A DNA stretch of 46,099 bases from Blastopirellula marina (GCA_020721965.1 DYLS01000029.1:1-46099); one strand, 5' to 3'; positions 26,401-34,785 are shown, counted from the first letter of the stretch. The notes: generated by a model from the sequence alone, not told the origin. Translations and numbers: made by a program.

Positions 26401-26494
26401 CGTTATTTCCGAAAACACCATCCAAGCATCGGTGACAGGGGGCGCGCCGCCGATCGAGACGAAATACCTCGTGGCACTGAATTTCGTCCAATAG
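23474..26494 (+). CDS. Giant secreted protein: tandem-repeat domain plus parallel beta-helix
   Basis: About 1006 residues. The frame extends to a GTG two codons earlier; the ATG at 23474 (after GAAGAG) is preferred. The N-terminus has a basic leader and LEPKLVLAA (26-34), the planctomycete export-associated motif family (LEPRxVLSA-like). Residues about 140-530 hold roughly nine repeats with a period of 45-48 residues, marked by DSPGDD-like turns near 143, 188, 235, 281, 329, 375, 421, 468 and 515, and internally by HAYARxGGxD. Residues about 575-1000 are a pectate lyase 3/PbH1 right-handed beta-helix (DPSDATLGFQAAIDALP; GGIVILPAGTY; later N-rich coils). Likely cell-surface or extracellular, binding or cleaving a polysaccharide. 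No catalytic triad can be named with confidence. Confidence 0.85.
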   Translation: MKKSHRSPSRKEPRLACSTTLRFESLEPKLVLAAAPVDLGLLDFARIELATSGDAWLRFTASWTGTLTAIRTSGNPSSSNDGMLRLYQPLGSSATEIASASGRLDASVMAGQLYYLQVLSPAPDEVLYAADLITTTATTWSFYGTSGADTFTYDDATGAASINGIAYSVPSGVTSVSFSGGEDRDYAELRSSRGNEILSLSANAATLSVGGRTITVDGTESISATVSGSAVAELTDSAGDDRVELRPNEARIEGPGFEHRVTGAGVLHAYARNGGADTATLYDSPGDDQATLNTTQTVVQGDGYYSRAKFFQEVKVMGTAGGFDTALLVGSSGNDYLTGDLSGVHLSTSAAQFEVSGYRLLVAKSGGGVDVAEIEDSPSDDFFVSFPGDATLFNDLATVRVQQFRYVHAYARSGGEDLAHFYDSPGDDQFVGRPDWAAMTTPFGYTRAKFFETAHAYAREGGSDTAWLYDSPGSDVLTARPYYTRLSGDHFQNRVETFDQVFALAVNGGNDRADYHASRGQDLFSAVGGTTDFVFAETGTTVRAWGFDAEEAWLDSEDQVNHAAARWTLHQDEIRTMVYAEDYYDPSDATLGFQAAIDALPDEGGIVILPAGTYTLRAGLVLRSNVTLRGHAEGTTLVRANHVSSWLATGARPGDIELHVQSTAGFRPGDEIGLFISGADTPIYRRVTSVLSDRLVLDRPLDDSVASYPPGAEVANLFSLVHTRREYEGSAVQNAVVENLALDGKAAADYARWRVSADSVIHLRFAENSVVRNVQVRNSFSSGIVFEQGRDNLVENAVVENSRRDGIALGWERDTIIRNSTVRGSGSGMANSGWGEGILVNGGWDIRVEGNLTENNVGKGLHPAGDLTIGGIWLNNVSRYNGINGFHYCNNNFAVWAIGNDLYGNGDSGISGLGLGGDFGDRFNVIRENRIHHNQRHGIFINGGMDNFIQRNDIYENSQRRPGLLSEIMVGAVRTTVISENTIQASVTGGAPPIETKYLVALNFVQ

Positions 26495-26514
26495 GCAGGC
26501 ACCTGCCAAACGCC

Positions 26515-26770
26515 TAATACAAGCGGGCAAAGTCCGCCTGATTGCCTGACGTGCCCAGCTCAGCAGGTCTTTTGTAATGCACCCAATTTAGCAGCTCTTG
26601 GGTAATGCGCCCAAATCAGCAGATCTTGTGTAATACGCCCAGCCTACCTTGCATGACGTGCCGTATATTGGCCGTATCTTGCATGACGTGCTTGGCATGT
26701 GTAGCGAGCCGCTATGTTCCATCGCCGCAAGATCAAGGTGGTAAGCCAGCCAGTCAACCCTGCGCTGGAG
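26515..26770. repeat. Family A element, copy A5, internally expanded
   Basis: The left border TAATACAAGCGGGCAAAGT starts 20 bases after the stop of the large secreted protein gene; the right part (CGCTATGTTCCATCGCCGCA, then CTGCGCTGGAG) matches the family. Between them, three 30-base units (26561-26643, each with CAGCAGGTCTT and TAATGC.CCCA) and two 30-base-spaced CTTGCATGACGTGC copies (26648 and 26678) expand the interior to about 256 bases. A 17-base unit GCTGGAGTGCCCGTATC is repeated twice at 26763-26796. Confidence 0.7.
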
Positions 26771-26883
26771 TGCCCGTATCGCTGGAGTACCCGTATCCTC
26801 GTGAATCAGGAACAGGGGTGACGTGCCCGCGCGGAGCCAGGGCGGCCGTGCCTTCTCAACGTTCCGCCCCCATCAAGCGGTAT

Positions 26884-27993
26884 CTACGCCAGATGCGATC
26901 CGTCCGCGGCATCTTGTGCTTGTTCTCGGGATCGCACTTCGGCGAGAATCTCGGCCAATCGTCTTTCTACGTCCTCTTGTCCCGTGGTGAATTCCAGGTC
27001 GATCCCGATAGCCGCAAGCGGCGACTCGCCCAATCGTGAAGAGCGGATTTTTACCCAGTCTTTTTCGGTGCAGACGAGCATTTCGGCCCCCTGCCTGGCC
27101 GCCCACGCTGATAAGTCCTCGATGTCTTCCCGGCGATATCGGTAGTGGTCGGGATATTCGCGAAAGGCCACGACTTCCAAGCGGGAGCCATGCAAGGTCT
27201 TGTGGAAGGCGGCTGGATTGCCGATTCCGCAAAAGGCCGCCAGCCGCTTGCCCTGAAGCTCGCCCATAGTGCCTGGCCCTTTTCCCAGTTGAACTACCCG
27301 AGTAGGTACGTGCCGCGATTCGGCCCAACTTGCACGGGGCGCACACCGATGCACGGCGGCACGGATTTCCGCGGCTTGCCCTGCCGAGACCTGGTCTGCC
27401 CGCGAGAGCACGACGACATCGGCTCGGCGGAGACTGCCCAGTGGCTCGCGGAGCGTTCCCCGCGGAAATAGGTGATGGCCGCCGAAAGGGTCCAGGGCGT
27501 CCAACATCACCATGTCCAAGGTCCGTCTCAGGCGGCGGTGCTGAAATCCATCGTCCAGCACGACGATCTGAGAGGCGAGTTCTTCGATCGCAGTCTTGGC
27601 GCCCAGCACGCGATCCGGGTTTTGCAGATGCGGAACGTCGGGCAGTTGTAGCTCGAGCACGGCGGCCTCGTCATTGATGGCTCCAGCCTCCGCGCCATAT
27701 CCGCGACTGACGATGGCGATACGCACGGCATGACGCCGAAACCAGCGGCACAGCCAAGCCGTCATGGGGGTCTTCCCGGTCCCTCCCAGCGTGATGTTGC
27801 CGACCGAGATGACCGGCACGCCGACGTCGTGGATCGCCGCGCGGCCGTGGTCGTAGCGGCGATTCCGCCACAGGACCCCCATCGCGACAAAGGGTTCGCT
27901 CGCCGTCAGTACGGCACGCACACAGGCCGCTTTCCAAGAGCGATCCTTGCCCGAGACCACATCTCGCCAAAATTGCGATTGCGTGCGTTGCAT
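26884..27993 (-). CDS. lpxK: Tetraacyldisaccharide 4'-kinase
   Basis: About 369 residues from the ATG at 27991-27993; a GTG at 28092 would add 33 residues unlike the family, and GGAG lies 12 bases before the chosen start. LpxK phosphorylates the 4' position of the tetraacyl disaccharide to give lipid IVA, on the inner face of the cytoplasmic membrane. The P-loop GGTGKT is at 70-75 after VISVGNITL; other family segments are AIVSRGYG, VLDDGFQHRRL (the DDGFQH motif with catalytic acid) and LFPRGTLREPL. Length is slightly above the usual 330. It is divergent from hypF and separated from it by 528 bases. Shows that this organism makes lipid A. Confidence 0.93.
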   Translation of the reverse strand: MQRTQSQFWRDVVSGKDRSWKAACVRAVLTASEPFVAMGVLWRNRRYDHGRAAIHDVGVPVISVGNITLGGTGKTPMTAWLCRWFRRHAVRIAIVSRGYGAEAGAINDEAAVLELQLPDVPHLQNPDRVLGAKTAIEELASQIVVLDDGFQHRRLRRTLDMVMLDALDPFGGHHLFPRGTLREPLGSLRRADVVVLSRADQVSAGQAAEIRAAVHRCAPRASWAESRHVPTRVVQLGKGPGTMGELQGKRLAAFCGIGNPAAFHKTLHGSRLEVVAFREYPDHYRYRREDIEDLSAWAARQGAEMLVCTEKDWVKIRSSRLGESPLAAIGIDLEFTTGQEDVERRLAEILAEVRSREQAQDAADGSHLA

Positions 27994-28521
27994 ACGGTCA
28001 ATTTTCTCCGCGATCCTTGGTACCGGCAGATCGGCCGTGATCCGACGCAAGGGCGAGCGGCAGCCTTCTCGGCAGCGAGCCGGCGTGGCCACTTGCGGCA
28101 GCTTTTTCAGTAGCGATCGGGCGTGGCCACTTGCGGCAGCTTTCTCGACACCGAGAACCAGACCCTTGAAAATCGACGATTATACGGCTCTTTGGGGACG
28201 CCGTGCTATGCCATTCCCCGCCCGGGAAACACCCGCGGCCGGTTGAACGTATATAATGCGCAAGCTTATGAGTTACGATGTACGCTTTTTTCTCGGCTGC
28301 CCACGGTGCAGCCTCCCCGTCGGTCTGCAGACCGTTCGCCCGACTCGTGCTCAGCCGGAGGGCGCTTGCTGCCACGGATTGTCGCCGCGATAAACAGCGG
28401 CTTTCGCGGGCCATTGCCGTTGGCGCGACCCCGCAACGCCACGCACGTCATGGTACGGGCAAGTTTCAATTCCTTACAGATGGCCAAACGAAGTCTCGGA
28501 ACGACCGAAGAATTAGATTCC
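27994..28521. other. Divergent lpxK-hypF spacer with a tandem duplication
   Basis: The phrase GCGTGGCCACTTGCGGCAGC occurs twice with a 37-base period (28082-28110 and 28119-28145). TATAAT at 28252-28257 could be a -10 box for hypF, but no matching -35 is visible. The frame open upstream of hypF is not protein-like. No other gene. Confidence 0.5.
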
Positions 28522-30915
28522 ATGCCCGACCGAAGCCCCTCTCCATCGCGACGTATCCGGTTGCGGATTTCGGTGACGGGGACCGTTCAGGGGATTGGAT
28601 TTCGGCCTTTCGTGTACCGCCTAGCTACCGAGCTAAGGTTGTGGGGCTGGGTTCGGAACGAGTCGGATCGGGTCGTGATGGAGGTGGAGGGCGAGCCGCA
28701 AGCGGCGTGGGAATTTGAGCGTCGTTTGCGCCACGATTTTCCAGCCTGGACCTGTTATGAGGGCTTTGATTCGGAACTCGTTCCCGTGGATTCACGGGCG
28801 GCCACGAGCAGCGAGGCCGCGTTTGAGGTCCGGGAAAGCGTTGCGTCAGGGAGTCCCGGCCCTACCATCCCCCCGGATTTGGCGGTGTGTGCCGAGTGTC
28901 TGGCGGAAGTCGCCGACCCGAGCGACCGCCGCTATCGCTATCCCTTTACGAACTGCACGCAATGCGGCCCCCGCTGGTCGATCGTGGAAGGTGTGCCATA
29001 CGACCGACCGCTGACAGCGATGAAGGGCTTTGCGATGTGCCCGGCCTGCCGTGAAGAGTACGAGAATCCGGGCGACCGGCGTTTCCACGCCCAGCCCATC
29101 GCGTGCCCGAACTGTGGCCCAAGGCTGTGGCTTTGCTCCGCGGGCGGCGGCGCGATTGCCAGTGGAGATCATGCCTTGCGGGATGCGGCCGGGCGAGTCC
29201 TCGCCGGACAAATATTGGCGATGAAGGGGCTGGGCGGCTTTCAGTTGGTGTGCGATGCCACGAACGAAGCGGCTCTGGGCGAGCTGCGGCGGCGAAAACG
29301 GCGGCCCGACAAACCCTTCGCTCTGCTGATGGACGAGGCGATGGCAAGCGCGCACTGCGAGGTGGACTCGAACGAGGTCCAGCGCCTGCTGCGTTCGGCC
29401 GCTGCGCCGATCGTGCTTTTGCGAAGGCGTGGCGAGGGATGCCCACACCCACCGATCGCCCCATCCGTCGCTCCCGAAAACCCTTACCTGGGAGTGATGT
29501 ACCCGGCCACGCCGCTGCACCATCTATTGTTGCAAGCGGTCGGTCGCCCTCTGGTTTGCACCAGCGGCAATCTCTCCGAGGAACCCATGGCCATCGAGAA
29601 CGAAGAGGCGCTAAGCCGTCTGGGGGGCATCGCGGACTCGTTTCTGCTGCATGATCGGCCGATCGTGCGAGCCGTGGACGACTCTGTGGTCTTGGCCGAT
29701 GCGGTGGGGACCTGCACGATCCGCCGCGCCCGAGGATTCGCCCCGCGTCCCATTCGCATCCGCGGTGGGGTGCCGACACTGCTGGCGCTGGGCGGGCACC
29801 TCAAAAACGCACCCGCCCTGGCGATCAACGGCCGTGTCGTGCTGGCCTCGCACGTGGGAGACTTGGATACCCCGGCCGCGCTGAGGGCCTTTCGCCGCTC
29901 AGTGGAAGACCTGCTTCGCTTCTTTCAGGCTGCGCCGGAATTATTGGTCTGCGACCTGCATCCCGACTATGCCTCCACCCGGTTCGGCGAGGAATTGAGT
30001 GGTCGGTTGCGCGCACCGTTGGTTCGGGTGCAGCATCATGAGGCCCATTTCGCGGCCTGTTTGGCCGAGAATGAAGCGGGCGAGACTCCCATCGAATCGC
30101 CGGTCTTGGGCGTCGTTTGGGATGGGACCGGCTACGGCACGGACGGGACAGCCTGGGGCGGCGAGTTCTTTGTCTTCGATGGGCGGCGCGTGCGACGGGC
30201 AGCGCACTCCGCCACCTTCGCTTTGCCGGGGGGCGACGCCGCCGCGCGGCAACCACGCCGTTCGGCCTTGGGGTGCCTGCATAAGCTATTCGGAGTAGAA
30301 GAAGCCTGGCGCCGCTTGCAGTACCTCTTTCGCCCAGAGGAAGGCCGCGTGCTGGCCCGCCTGTTGACCGTCGGCCAGCTCTGCCCTCGCACCTCCAGCA
30401 TCGGGCGATTGTTCGATGCCGTCGCCGCAATCCTGGGTCTGGGGGCCATCGTATCGTTTGAGGGGCAGGCGGCCATGCGGCTGCAATTCGTCGCCGAAAC
30501 GTACCGTCATGCGTATCATGGACAAAGGGGCGATTTCGAGCCGTCGGACCACGTGGCAGCCGTTGCGGCCTGCAACATCACCCCTGCTGGAGATAAAGAT
30601 GAGTCGGCACCGCTGATTGTGGATTGGCGACCGCTGGTGGCCTCCCTGCTTCGCGCGCTGGGCGACCAGCAGCCTAAAGAGGCATTGGCGTTCGCCTTCC
30701 ATGTCCGCCTTGCGGAAACAACGGTCGAAGTTGCCCAGCGGTTGGGTTGCCGCACGATTGCCCTGTCCGGCGGTTGCTTTCAGAACTCGCTATTGCGGGA
30801 ATTGGTGAAAACGGCGGCGGAGGAGCGAGGATTGCGATTGCTGGTCCACCGCGAGGTACCCCCCGGTGACGGCGGTTTGGCCCTCGGGCAAGTACGGATG
30901 ATTGGCATGGGCTAG
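28522..30915 (+). CDS. hypF: Hydrogenase maturation carbamoyltransferase HypF
   Basis: About 797 residues from the ATG at 28522, a normal HypF length; the frame is open further upstream but without HypF similarity. HypF makes the cyanide ligands of the [NiFe]-hydrogenase Fe site, loading carbamoyl phosphate-derived carbamoyl onto HypE. Domains: acylphosphatase (about 14-100, VTGTVQGIGFRPFVYRLA), two Zn fingers (Cys123, 126, 145, 148, 173, 176, 195 and 198), YrdC-like nucleotide domain (about 220-400) and Kae1-like carbamoyltransferase (VQHHEAHFAAC; GVVWDGTGYG; LSGGCFQNSLL). All motifs are intact. The TAG stop (30913-30915) is also the border of repeat A6. hypC and hypD follow on the same strand. 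Confidence 0.96.
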   Translation: MPDRSPSPSRRIRLRISVTGTVQGIGFRPFVYRLATELRLWGWVRNESDRVVMEVEGEPQAAWEFERRLRHDFPAWTCYEGFDSELVPVDSRAATSSEAAFEVRESVASGSPGPTIPPDLAVCAECLAEVADPSDRRYRYPFTNCTQCGPRWSIVEGVPYDRPLTAMKGFAMCPACREEYENPGDRRFHAQPIACPNCGPRLWLCSAGGGAIASGDHALRDAAGRVLAGQILAMKGLGGFQLVCDATNEAALGELRRRKRRPDKPFALLMDEAMASAHCEVDSNEVQRLLRSAAAPIVLLRRRGEGCPHPPIAPSVAPENPYLGVMYPATPLHHLLLQAVGRPLVCTSGNLSEEPMAIENEEALSRLGGIADSFLLHDRPIVRAVDDSVVLADAVGTCTIRRARGFAPRPIRIRGGVPTLLALGGHLKNAPALAINGRVVLASHVGDLDTPAALRAFRRSVEDLLRFFQAAPELLVCDLHPDYASTRFGEELSGRLRAPLVRVQHHEAHFAACLAENEAGETPIESPVLGVVWDGTGYGTDGTAWGGEFFVFDGRRVRRAAHSATFALPGGDAAARQPRRSALGCLHKLFGVEEAWRRLQYLFRPEEGRVLARLLTVGQLCPRTSSIGRLFDAVAAILGLGAIVSFEGQAAMRLQFVAETYRHAYHGQRGDFEPSDHVAAVAACNITPAGDKDESAPLIVDWRPLVASLLRALGDQQPKEALAFAFHVRLAETTVEVAQRLGCRTIALSGGCFQNSLLRELVKTAAEERGLRLLVHREVPPGDGGLALGQVRMIGMG

Positions 30916-31030
30916 TGCAACAGAGGATGGTTGTTTGCTTGGCTCGATACCTTGTGTTCACCGGAAATACGCCTCGCAACGTGTGGCGGGCACATCGCGC
31001 AATTCATGCGACTTGGCGCTGTAGTACCTA
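30913..31030. repeat. Family A element, copy A6
   Basis: Reverse-oriented. The left border TAGTGCAACAG begins with the hypF stop codon TAG; then GTTTGCTTGGCTCGATACC, GCCTCGCAACGTGTGGCGGG and GCACATCGCGCAATTCATGC; right end GCGCTGTAGTACCTA. Inserted at, or evolved into, the hypF 3' end. Confidence 0.8.
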
Positions 31031-31132
31031 AAGAGCGGAGACGCTTTTGATCGCGGATCCCGCAGCCGGGGCAAGATGGCGTGATCGCGCAGCAGCGTAC
31101 CTTTCGTGAAGGAATCAATACGTGTAAGTACG

Positions 31133-31190
31133 CACGAAGGAGCTGACAGGAGTAACTCGGGCACGAGGGAGCTGACAGGAATAAATCGGG
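31133..31190. repeat. 29-base tandem duplication in the hypF-hypC spacer
   Basis: Two units (31133-31161 and 31162-31190), each CACGARGGAGCTGACAGGA followed by RTAAMTCGGG, with a third partial start. The CACGAGGGA phrase recurs just before hypC at about 31265, next to its ribosome binding site. Confidence 0.75.
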
Positions 31191-31281
31191 CAAAAGAGAG
31201 GGCGGGGGGCAGGCTTTGGGCAGGCTGGCCGCGATCGGTCGCCATGCCAGCGCAAGAGAACCACACGAGGGATGAGAACGC

Positions 31282-31680
31282 ATGTGTTTGGGAATTCCCG
31301 GCAAGGTTTTGGAAACGTTCGAACGCGACGGCTTGCCCTACGGTCAGGTGGATTTCGGGGGCATTCGCAAGGAGATTTGCCTGGCCTACACGCCGGAAGC
31401 CGTCCCCGGCGAATACGTCCTGGTGCATGTGGGATTCGCGATCAGTCGGTTGAATGAAATCGAGGCCCAGGAAAACCTACGGCTGATCCACGAGATCGAA
31501 GATGGCTTGCCCAGTGATCCCTTCGAGGATTCGGCGCCGGACGCCTCGACGCGCGGCAGCTCGCCCGAAATCGGCAGCCCCGCCAAAACCAACATCTCGG
31601 CTGATATCAGTGGCGATCCCGGGAGATCGCAGGCCCCGCCTGAGACAAAGGGGGCGGGTGGCAAGCAGCCGGATACCTAG
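31282..31680 (+). CDS. hypC: Hydrogenase maturation chaperone HypC, long form
   Basis: A 132-residue protein; the ATG follows GAGGG. HypC binds iron and HypD to build the Fe(CN)2CO unit and delivers it to the hydrogenase large subunit. The essential N-terminal Cys2 is present (MCLGIPGKV), and residues 1-75 form the usual small beta-barrel HupF/HypC domain (YVLVHVGFAISRLNE). The usual length is 75-95; here a Pro/Ser/Gly-rich, poorly ordered tail of about 50 residues (from about 82 to 132) is added. The tail might be a linker or simply a dispensable extension. The gene is 366 bases after hypF and 126 bases before hypD. Confidence 0.93.
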   Translation: MCLGIPGKVLETFERDGLPYGQVDFGGIRKEICLAYTPEAVPGEYVLVHVGFAISRLNEIEAQENLRLIHEIEDGLPSDPFEDSAPDASTRGSSPEIGSPAKTNISADISGDPGRSQAPPETKGAGGKQPDT

Positions 31681-31806
31681 GCCCCCGTGCTTCATAGAGG
31701 GCATGCCCTCCCGAAAGGGCATCGAGTTCGGACTGGTCTGGTGTGCAACTTGTCTTGTCGCGAGTCCGCCATCAACGCTCGAGTCGGCTGAAAAAGGGAT
31801 CTGCCT

Positions 31807-32889
31807 GTGAAGTATTTGGAAGAGTTTCGCAACGCCGAAGCCGTGCGGGCCACGGTGGCGCAGCTCCGCGGACTGGTGCAACAGCCGTGGACGTTGATGG
31901 AGATTTGCGGCGGGCAAACGCATTCCATCCTCCGCTATGGGCTGGATCGGCTCCTCCCGCCGGAGTTGACCTTGATCCACGGGCCGGGCTGCCCGGTGTG
32001 CGTGACGCCCATCGAAATCATTGATAAGGCCGTCGCCATCGCAGCTCGTCCCGACATCATCTTCTGTTCGTTCGGCGATATGCTCCGCGTGCCGGGGAGT
32101 GATAAGAGTCTCCTGGCCGTCAAATCGGAGGGCGGCGACGTACGGATCGTGTACTCGCCTTTGGATGCCGTGGCCCTGGCGAGTCGCAACCCAGGACGTC
32201 AGGTTGTGTTCTTTGCGGTGGGCTTCGAGACGACGGCCCCGGCGAACGCCATGGCCGTGCTGCAAGCCGCGCGACTGGGACTGGCCAATTTCTCGATCCT
32301 CTCCGCGCACGTGTTGGTGCCCCCGGCCATCGAGGCCATTCTCGGTTCGCCGAAATGTCGGGTTCAAGGATTCCTTGCCGCCGGCCACGTTTGCACGGTG
32401 ATGGGGATCGAGGAATACTTTCCCCTTGCGGAACGCTTCCACGTGCCCATTGTGGTAACCGGTTTCGAGCCGCTGGACATCCTTTGGGGCATACGCGAGT
32501 GCGTCGGGCAATTGCAGAGCCAGCGGGCTGAAGTGCGAATCCAGTATGCCCGCGTGGTTCAACCCCAGGGCAACACGATCGCCCAGGCGCAGATGCGGCA
32601 GGTGTTCCGCGTGGTCGATCGGGCATGGCGAGGGATCGGCATCATCCCGAAGAGCGGATTGGCGCTCCGTCAGGAATTTGCCACATTCGATGCGGAGCAA
32701 CGCTTCGGGGTCCCCGAATCAGGGCACGGGGAATCGCCGGACTGCATGGCGGGAGAGGTGTTGCAGGGGCTGAAACGGCCGCCCGAGTGCCCCGCCTTCG
32801 GTCGGTTGTGCACGCCCGATCATCCGCTCGGGGCACCCATGGTCTCCTCGGAAGGCGCATGCGCCGCCTACTACCGCTACCGACGTTGA
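31807..32889 (+). CDS. hypD: Hydrogenase maturation protein HypD
   Basis: A 360-residue protein of normal length, with a GTG start after AAGGGAT. HypD is the scaffold with HypC on which Fe receives CN and CO, carrying a [4Fe-4S] cluster and redox thiols. Cys34 (EICGGQTH), Cys62 and Cys65 (GPGCPVC) and the C-terminal cluster cysteines ([28 protein letters not shown]) are all present, so it is likely functional. It forms a same-strand group with hypF and hypC. hypE, hypA, hypB and any hydrogenase structural genes are absent from this window. Confidence 0.96.
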   Translation: MKYLEEFRNAEAVRATVAQLRGLVQQPWTLMEICGGQTHSILRYGLDRLLPPELTLIHGPGCPVCVTPIEIIDKAVAIAARPDIIFCSFGDMLRVPGSDKSLLAVKSEGGDVRIVYSPLDAVALASRNPGRQVVFFAVGFETTAPANAMAVLQAARLGLANFSILSAHVLVPPAIEAILGSPKCRVQGFLAAGHVCTVMGIEEYFPLAERFHVPIVVTGFEPLDILWGIRECVGQLQSQRAEVRIQYARVVQPQGNTIAQAQMRQVFRVVDRAWRGIGIIPKSGLALRQEFATFDAEQRFGVPESGHGESPDCMAGEVLQGLKRPPECPAFGRLCTPDHPLGAPMVSSEGACAAYYRYRR

Positions 32890-33026
32890 TGCCCCGGCAG
32901 GGCCAGTGCCGGCGAGCTTTTGCAGCCGTCGGGGCCGATCCTGGGGCCAGTCAGCACGTGCGGCAACGAAGCTCAGCCGCGACAGCCGCGATTGGTGCAG
33001 CTCGAATGAGCGGGTCCGGGCACGTT

Positions 33027-34052
33027 TCACCCTCGCGCTGGCTCGGTGACGGGGCCGAAATGCGGGCCCCAATCGGCAGCCAGGCCCTTTCCCTCGGCCA
33101 GCAGCCCGGCCATCTCTTGCTCGGAGAGGGGCTGATCTTTCTGGAAATACGCGATGTCTTCGCGGAGTTGCGCCACCGAATTGATGCCCAGGTTGACGCT
33201 GCACACGCCGGGGAGGCTCAGCGCGTAGCGGATCGCCGGGCCGATTTTCTCGCCAACCAGCATTCCCACGGATCGTGGATTGGCGTAGCCGCCTTTGGCG
33301 CGGTCGGCCCCGCCCAATACCTTCATGGCAATGATGCCCACGTTGTGCTTCCGCGCAACCGGCAGGACCTGCTCCTCGAAATTGTACGTATGACGATCAA
33401 CGTAGTTGACCGCTGCCAGAAGGACATCCACCTCCCCGGTTTCCAAGAATGGAACGAACCGCGCCGACAGGTTGTGGCCCGAGATGCCGACAAAACGGCA
33501 CTTGCCTGCCGCCTTTTGTCGCGCCAGCCAGGTGAAGACGCCCTCCGGATCGAGCGTACCTTCGACTTTGCGGTTTCCGACGCTGTGGTAGTAGAGCAAA
33601 TCCACGTAGTCGGTTTGGAGCAGCTTCAGCGAGCGAGCCAGGGATTTCTCTCCTTCTTCCACCGTATCCGCCGGGACCTTGGTCGCCAGGAAGACCTCTT
33701 TTCGCCGCGTCTTCATCGCCAATCCAACCCCTTCCTCCGCTTTCATGTAGGCCGGGGCGGTATCAATAGAGTTGATTCCCAGGTCGATTGCCGTATGCAC
33801 CACCCGGGCGATATCCTCGAAGGACATGTCGCGGGAGTTGCCGCAGGGGGCCGTCCCCAGTGTAAAAATCGTCAAGGATGCGCCTGTTCGCCCTAGCACC
33901 CGTTTGGGGACAGGCTTGTCCACCGCGGGGGTGGAATCGTCGCTTGCGGCGGGGATCGCATTCGAGAGCCAACCCCCTGATAAGAGGGTTGTCCCGCCCA
34001 AGAGGCCCGCTTGTCTGACGAAATGCCGTCGTGAATAGCAATGTGTTGGCAT
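33027..34052 (-). CDS. Exported aldo/keto reductase
   Basis: About 341 residues from the ATG at 34050-34052, nine bases after GGAG; a GTG at 34073 is an alternative. A twin-arginine-type signal (YSRRHFVRQAGLLGG, 6-20) precedes an aldo/keto reductase TIM barrel (about 50-335). The catalytic tetrad is complete: Asp97, Tyr102, Lys125 and His156. These enzymes use NADP(H); export through Tat would carry a folded enzyme-cofactor complex. Such Tat-exported AKRs are common in planctomycetes but their substrates are unknown; the C-terminal end (GLAADWGPHFGPVTE) is atypical. It converges with hypD (137 bases between stops). Confidence 0.88.
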   Translation of the reverse strand: MPTHCYSRRHFVRQAGLLGGTTLLSGGWLSNAIPAASDDSTPAVDKPVPKRVLGRTGASLTIFTLGTAPCGNSRDMSFEDIARVVHTAIDLGINSIDTAPAYMKAEEGVGLAMKTRRKEVFLATKVPADTVEEGEKSLARSLKLLQTDYVDLLYYHSVGNRKVEGTLDPEGVFTWLARQKAAGKCRFVGISGHNLSARFVPFLETGEVDVLLAAVNYVDRHTYNFEEQVLPVARKHNVGIIAMKVLGGADRAKGGYANPRSVGMLVGEKIGPAIRYALSLPGVCSVNLGINSVAQLREDIAYFQKDQPLSEQEMAGLLAEGKGLAADWGPHFGPVTEPARG

Positions 34053-34282
34053 GAGAGAGTTCTCCAAATCCACACCATACCAGGGAAAAAAGTAATTTCC
34101 ACGTACCGTGCAACCCCAGGGGAGTTTTGCCAGACCGGGGTTTCATATTTTTTCGCCCTATTGAACGGAAGTCAAATCCACATGCAAGAAATGGTCGCAG
34201 GGTCGCTGGGTCGCAGGTGACGGCTGGAAATTCGGTCATCGAACGTCATTCGATGCACCGGTGGACGGCTTCGCCAAAGACT

Positions 34283-34722
34283 GGTAGTAACCGCACACGG
34301 TTGAGCTATAACGGAAGAGATTTGTGGAACAGCTAGGGTTGTTCAGGGGTTCCCAAGGACTGCGCAGAGGCGCCCCAATCGTCGCTCAGAGAGGCCTCAA
34401 GTGTTGTTCATAGGCGCCTCAAGCATGGTTCAGAGGTTATTTGCGTTTGGAATGGACGGTCGTTTCAATGAGCGCCGGCAATCTCGTTTCGATAAGCCCC
34501 AGCAATGTCACTGTCTTTTCGATGAGCGCCGGCGATGTCACTTCGACGAACGCAGCAACATCATTTCGACGAACGCAGCCATGTCATTTCGACGAGCGTC
34601 AGCGAGGAGAAATCTTCACCCCAGACGAAAAGCTTTCCCGCTTCGCAAGATTTCTCGCTTCGCTCGAAATAACAGCAGCGCGAGCGGTTTTGCAGCGACG
34701 GGGGCCCCTGTTAACGACTACC
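34283..34722. repeat. Family C element, copy C2
   Basis: Left end GGTAGTAACCGCACACGG, right end CCCTGTTAACGACTACC: inverted repeats of about 17 bases. Between them: about five degenerate GTTCAGAGGCGCCTCAAG-type units (34338-34440), then about six units of 21-30 bases each containing TCATTTCGACGAACGCAGC or close variants (34465-34605), then the same GCGAGGAGAAATC and GATTTCTCGCTTCGCTCG block as C1. It differs from C1 mainly in tandem-unit number. Confidence 0.75.
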
Positions 34723-34785
34723 CCGAGAGATTGACGCTTATCAAAACGGAATCGCGAGTGAGCGGACCACCCACGCTGCAAACGG

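Noticed and set aside
28123-28521. Upstream extension of hypF by 133 residues
   Set aside because: The acylphosphatase domain begins shortly after 28522; the extension has no HypF similarity and overlaps a tandem repeat.
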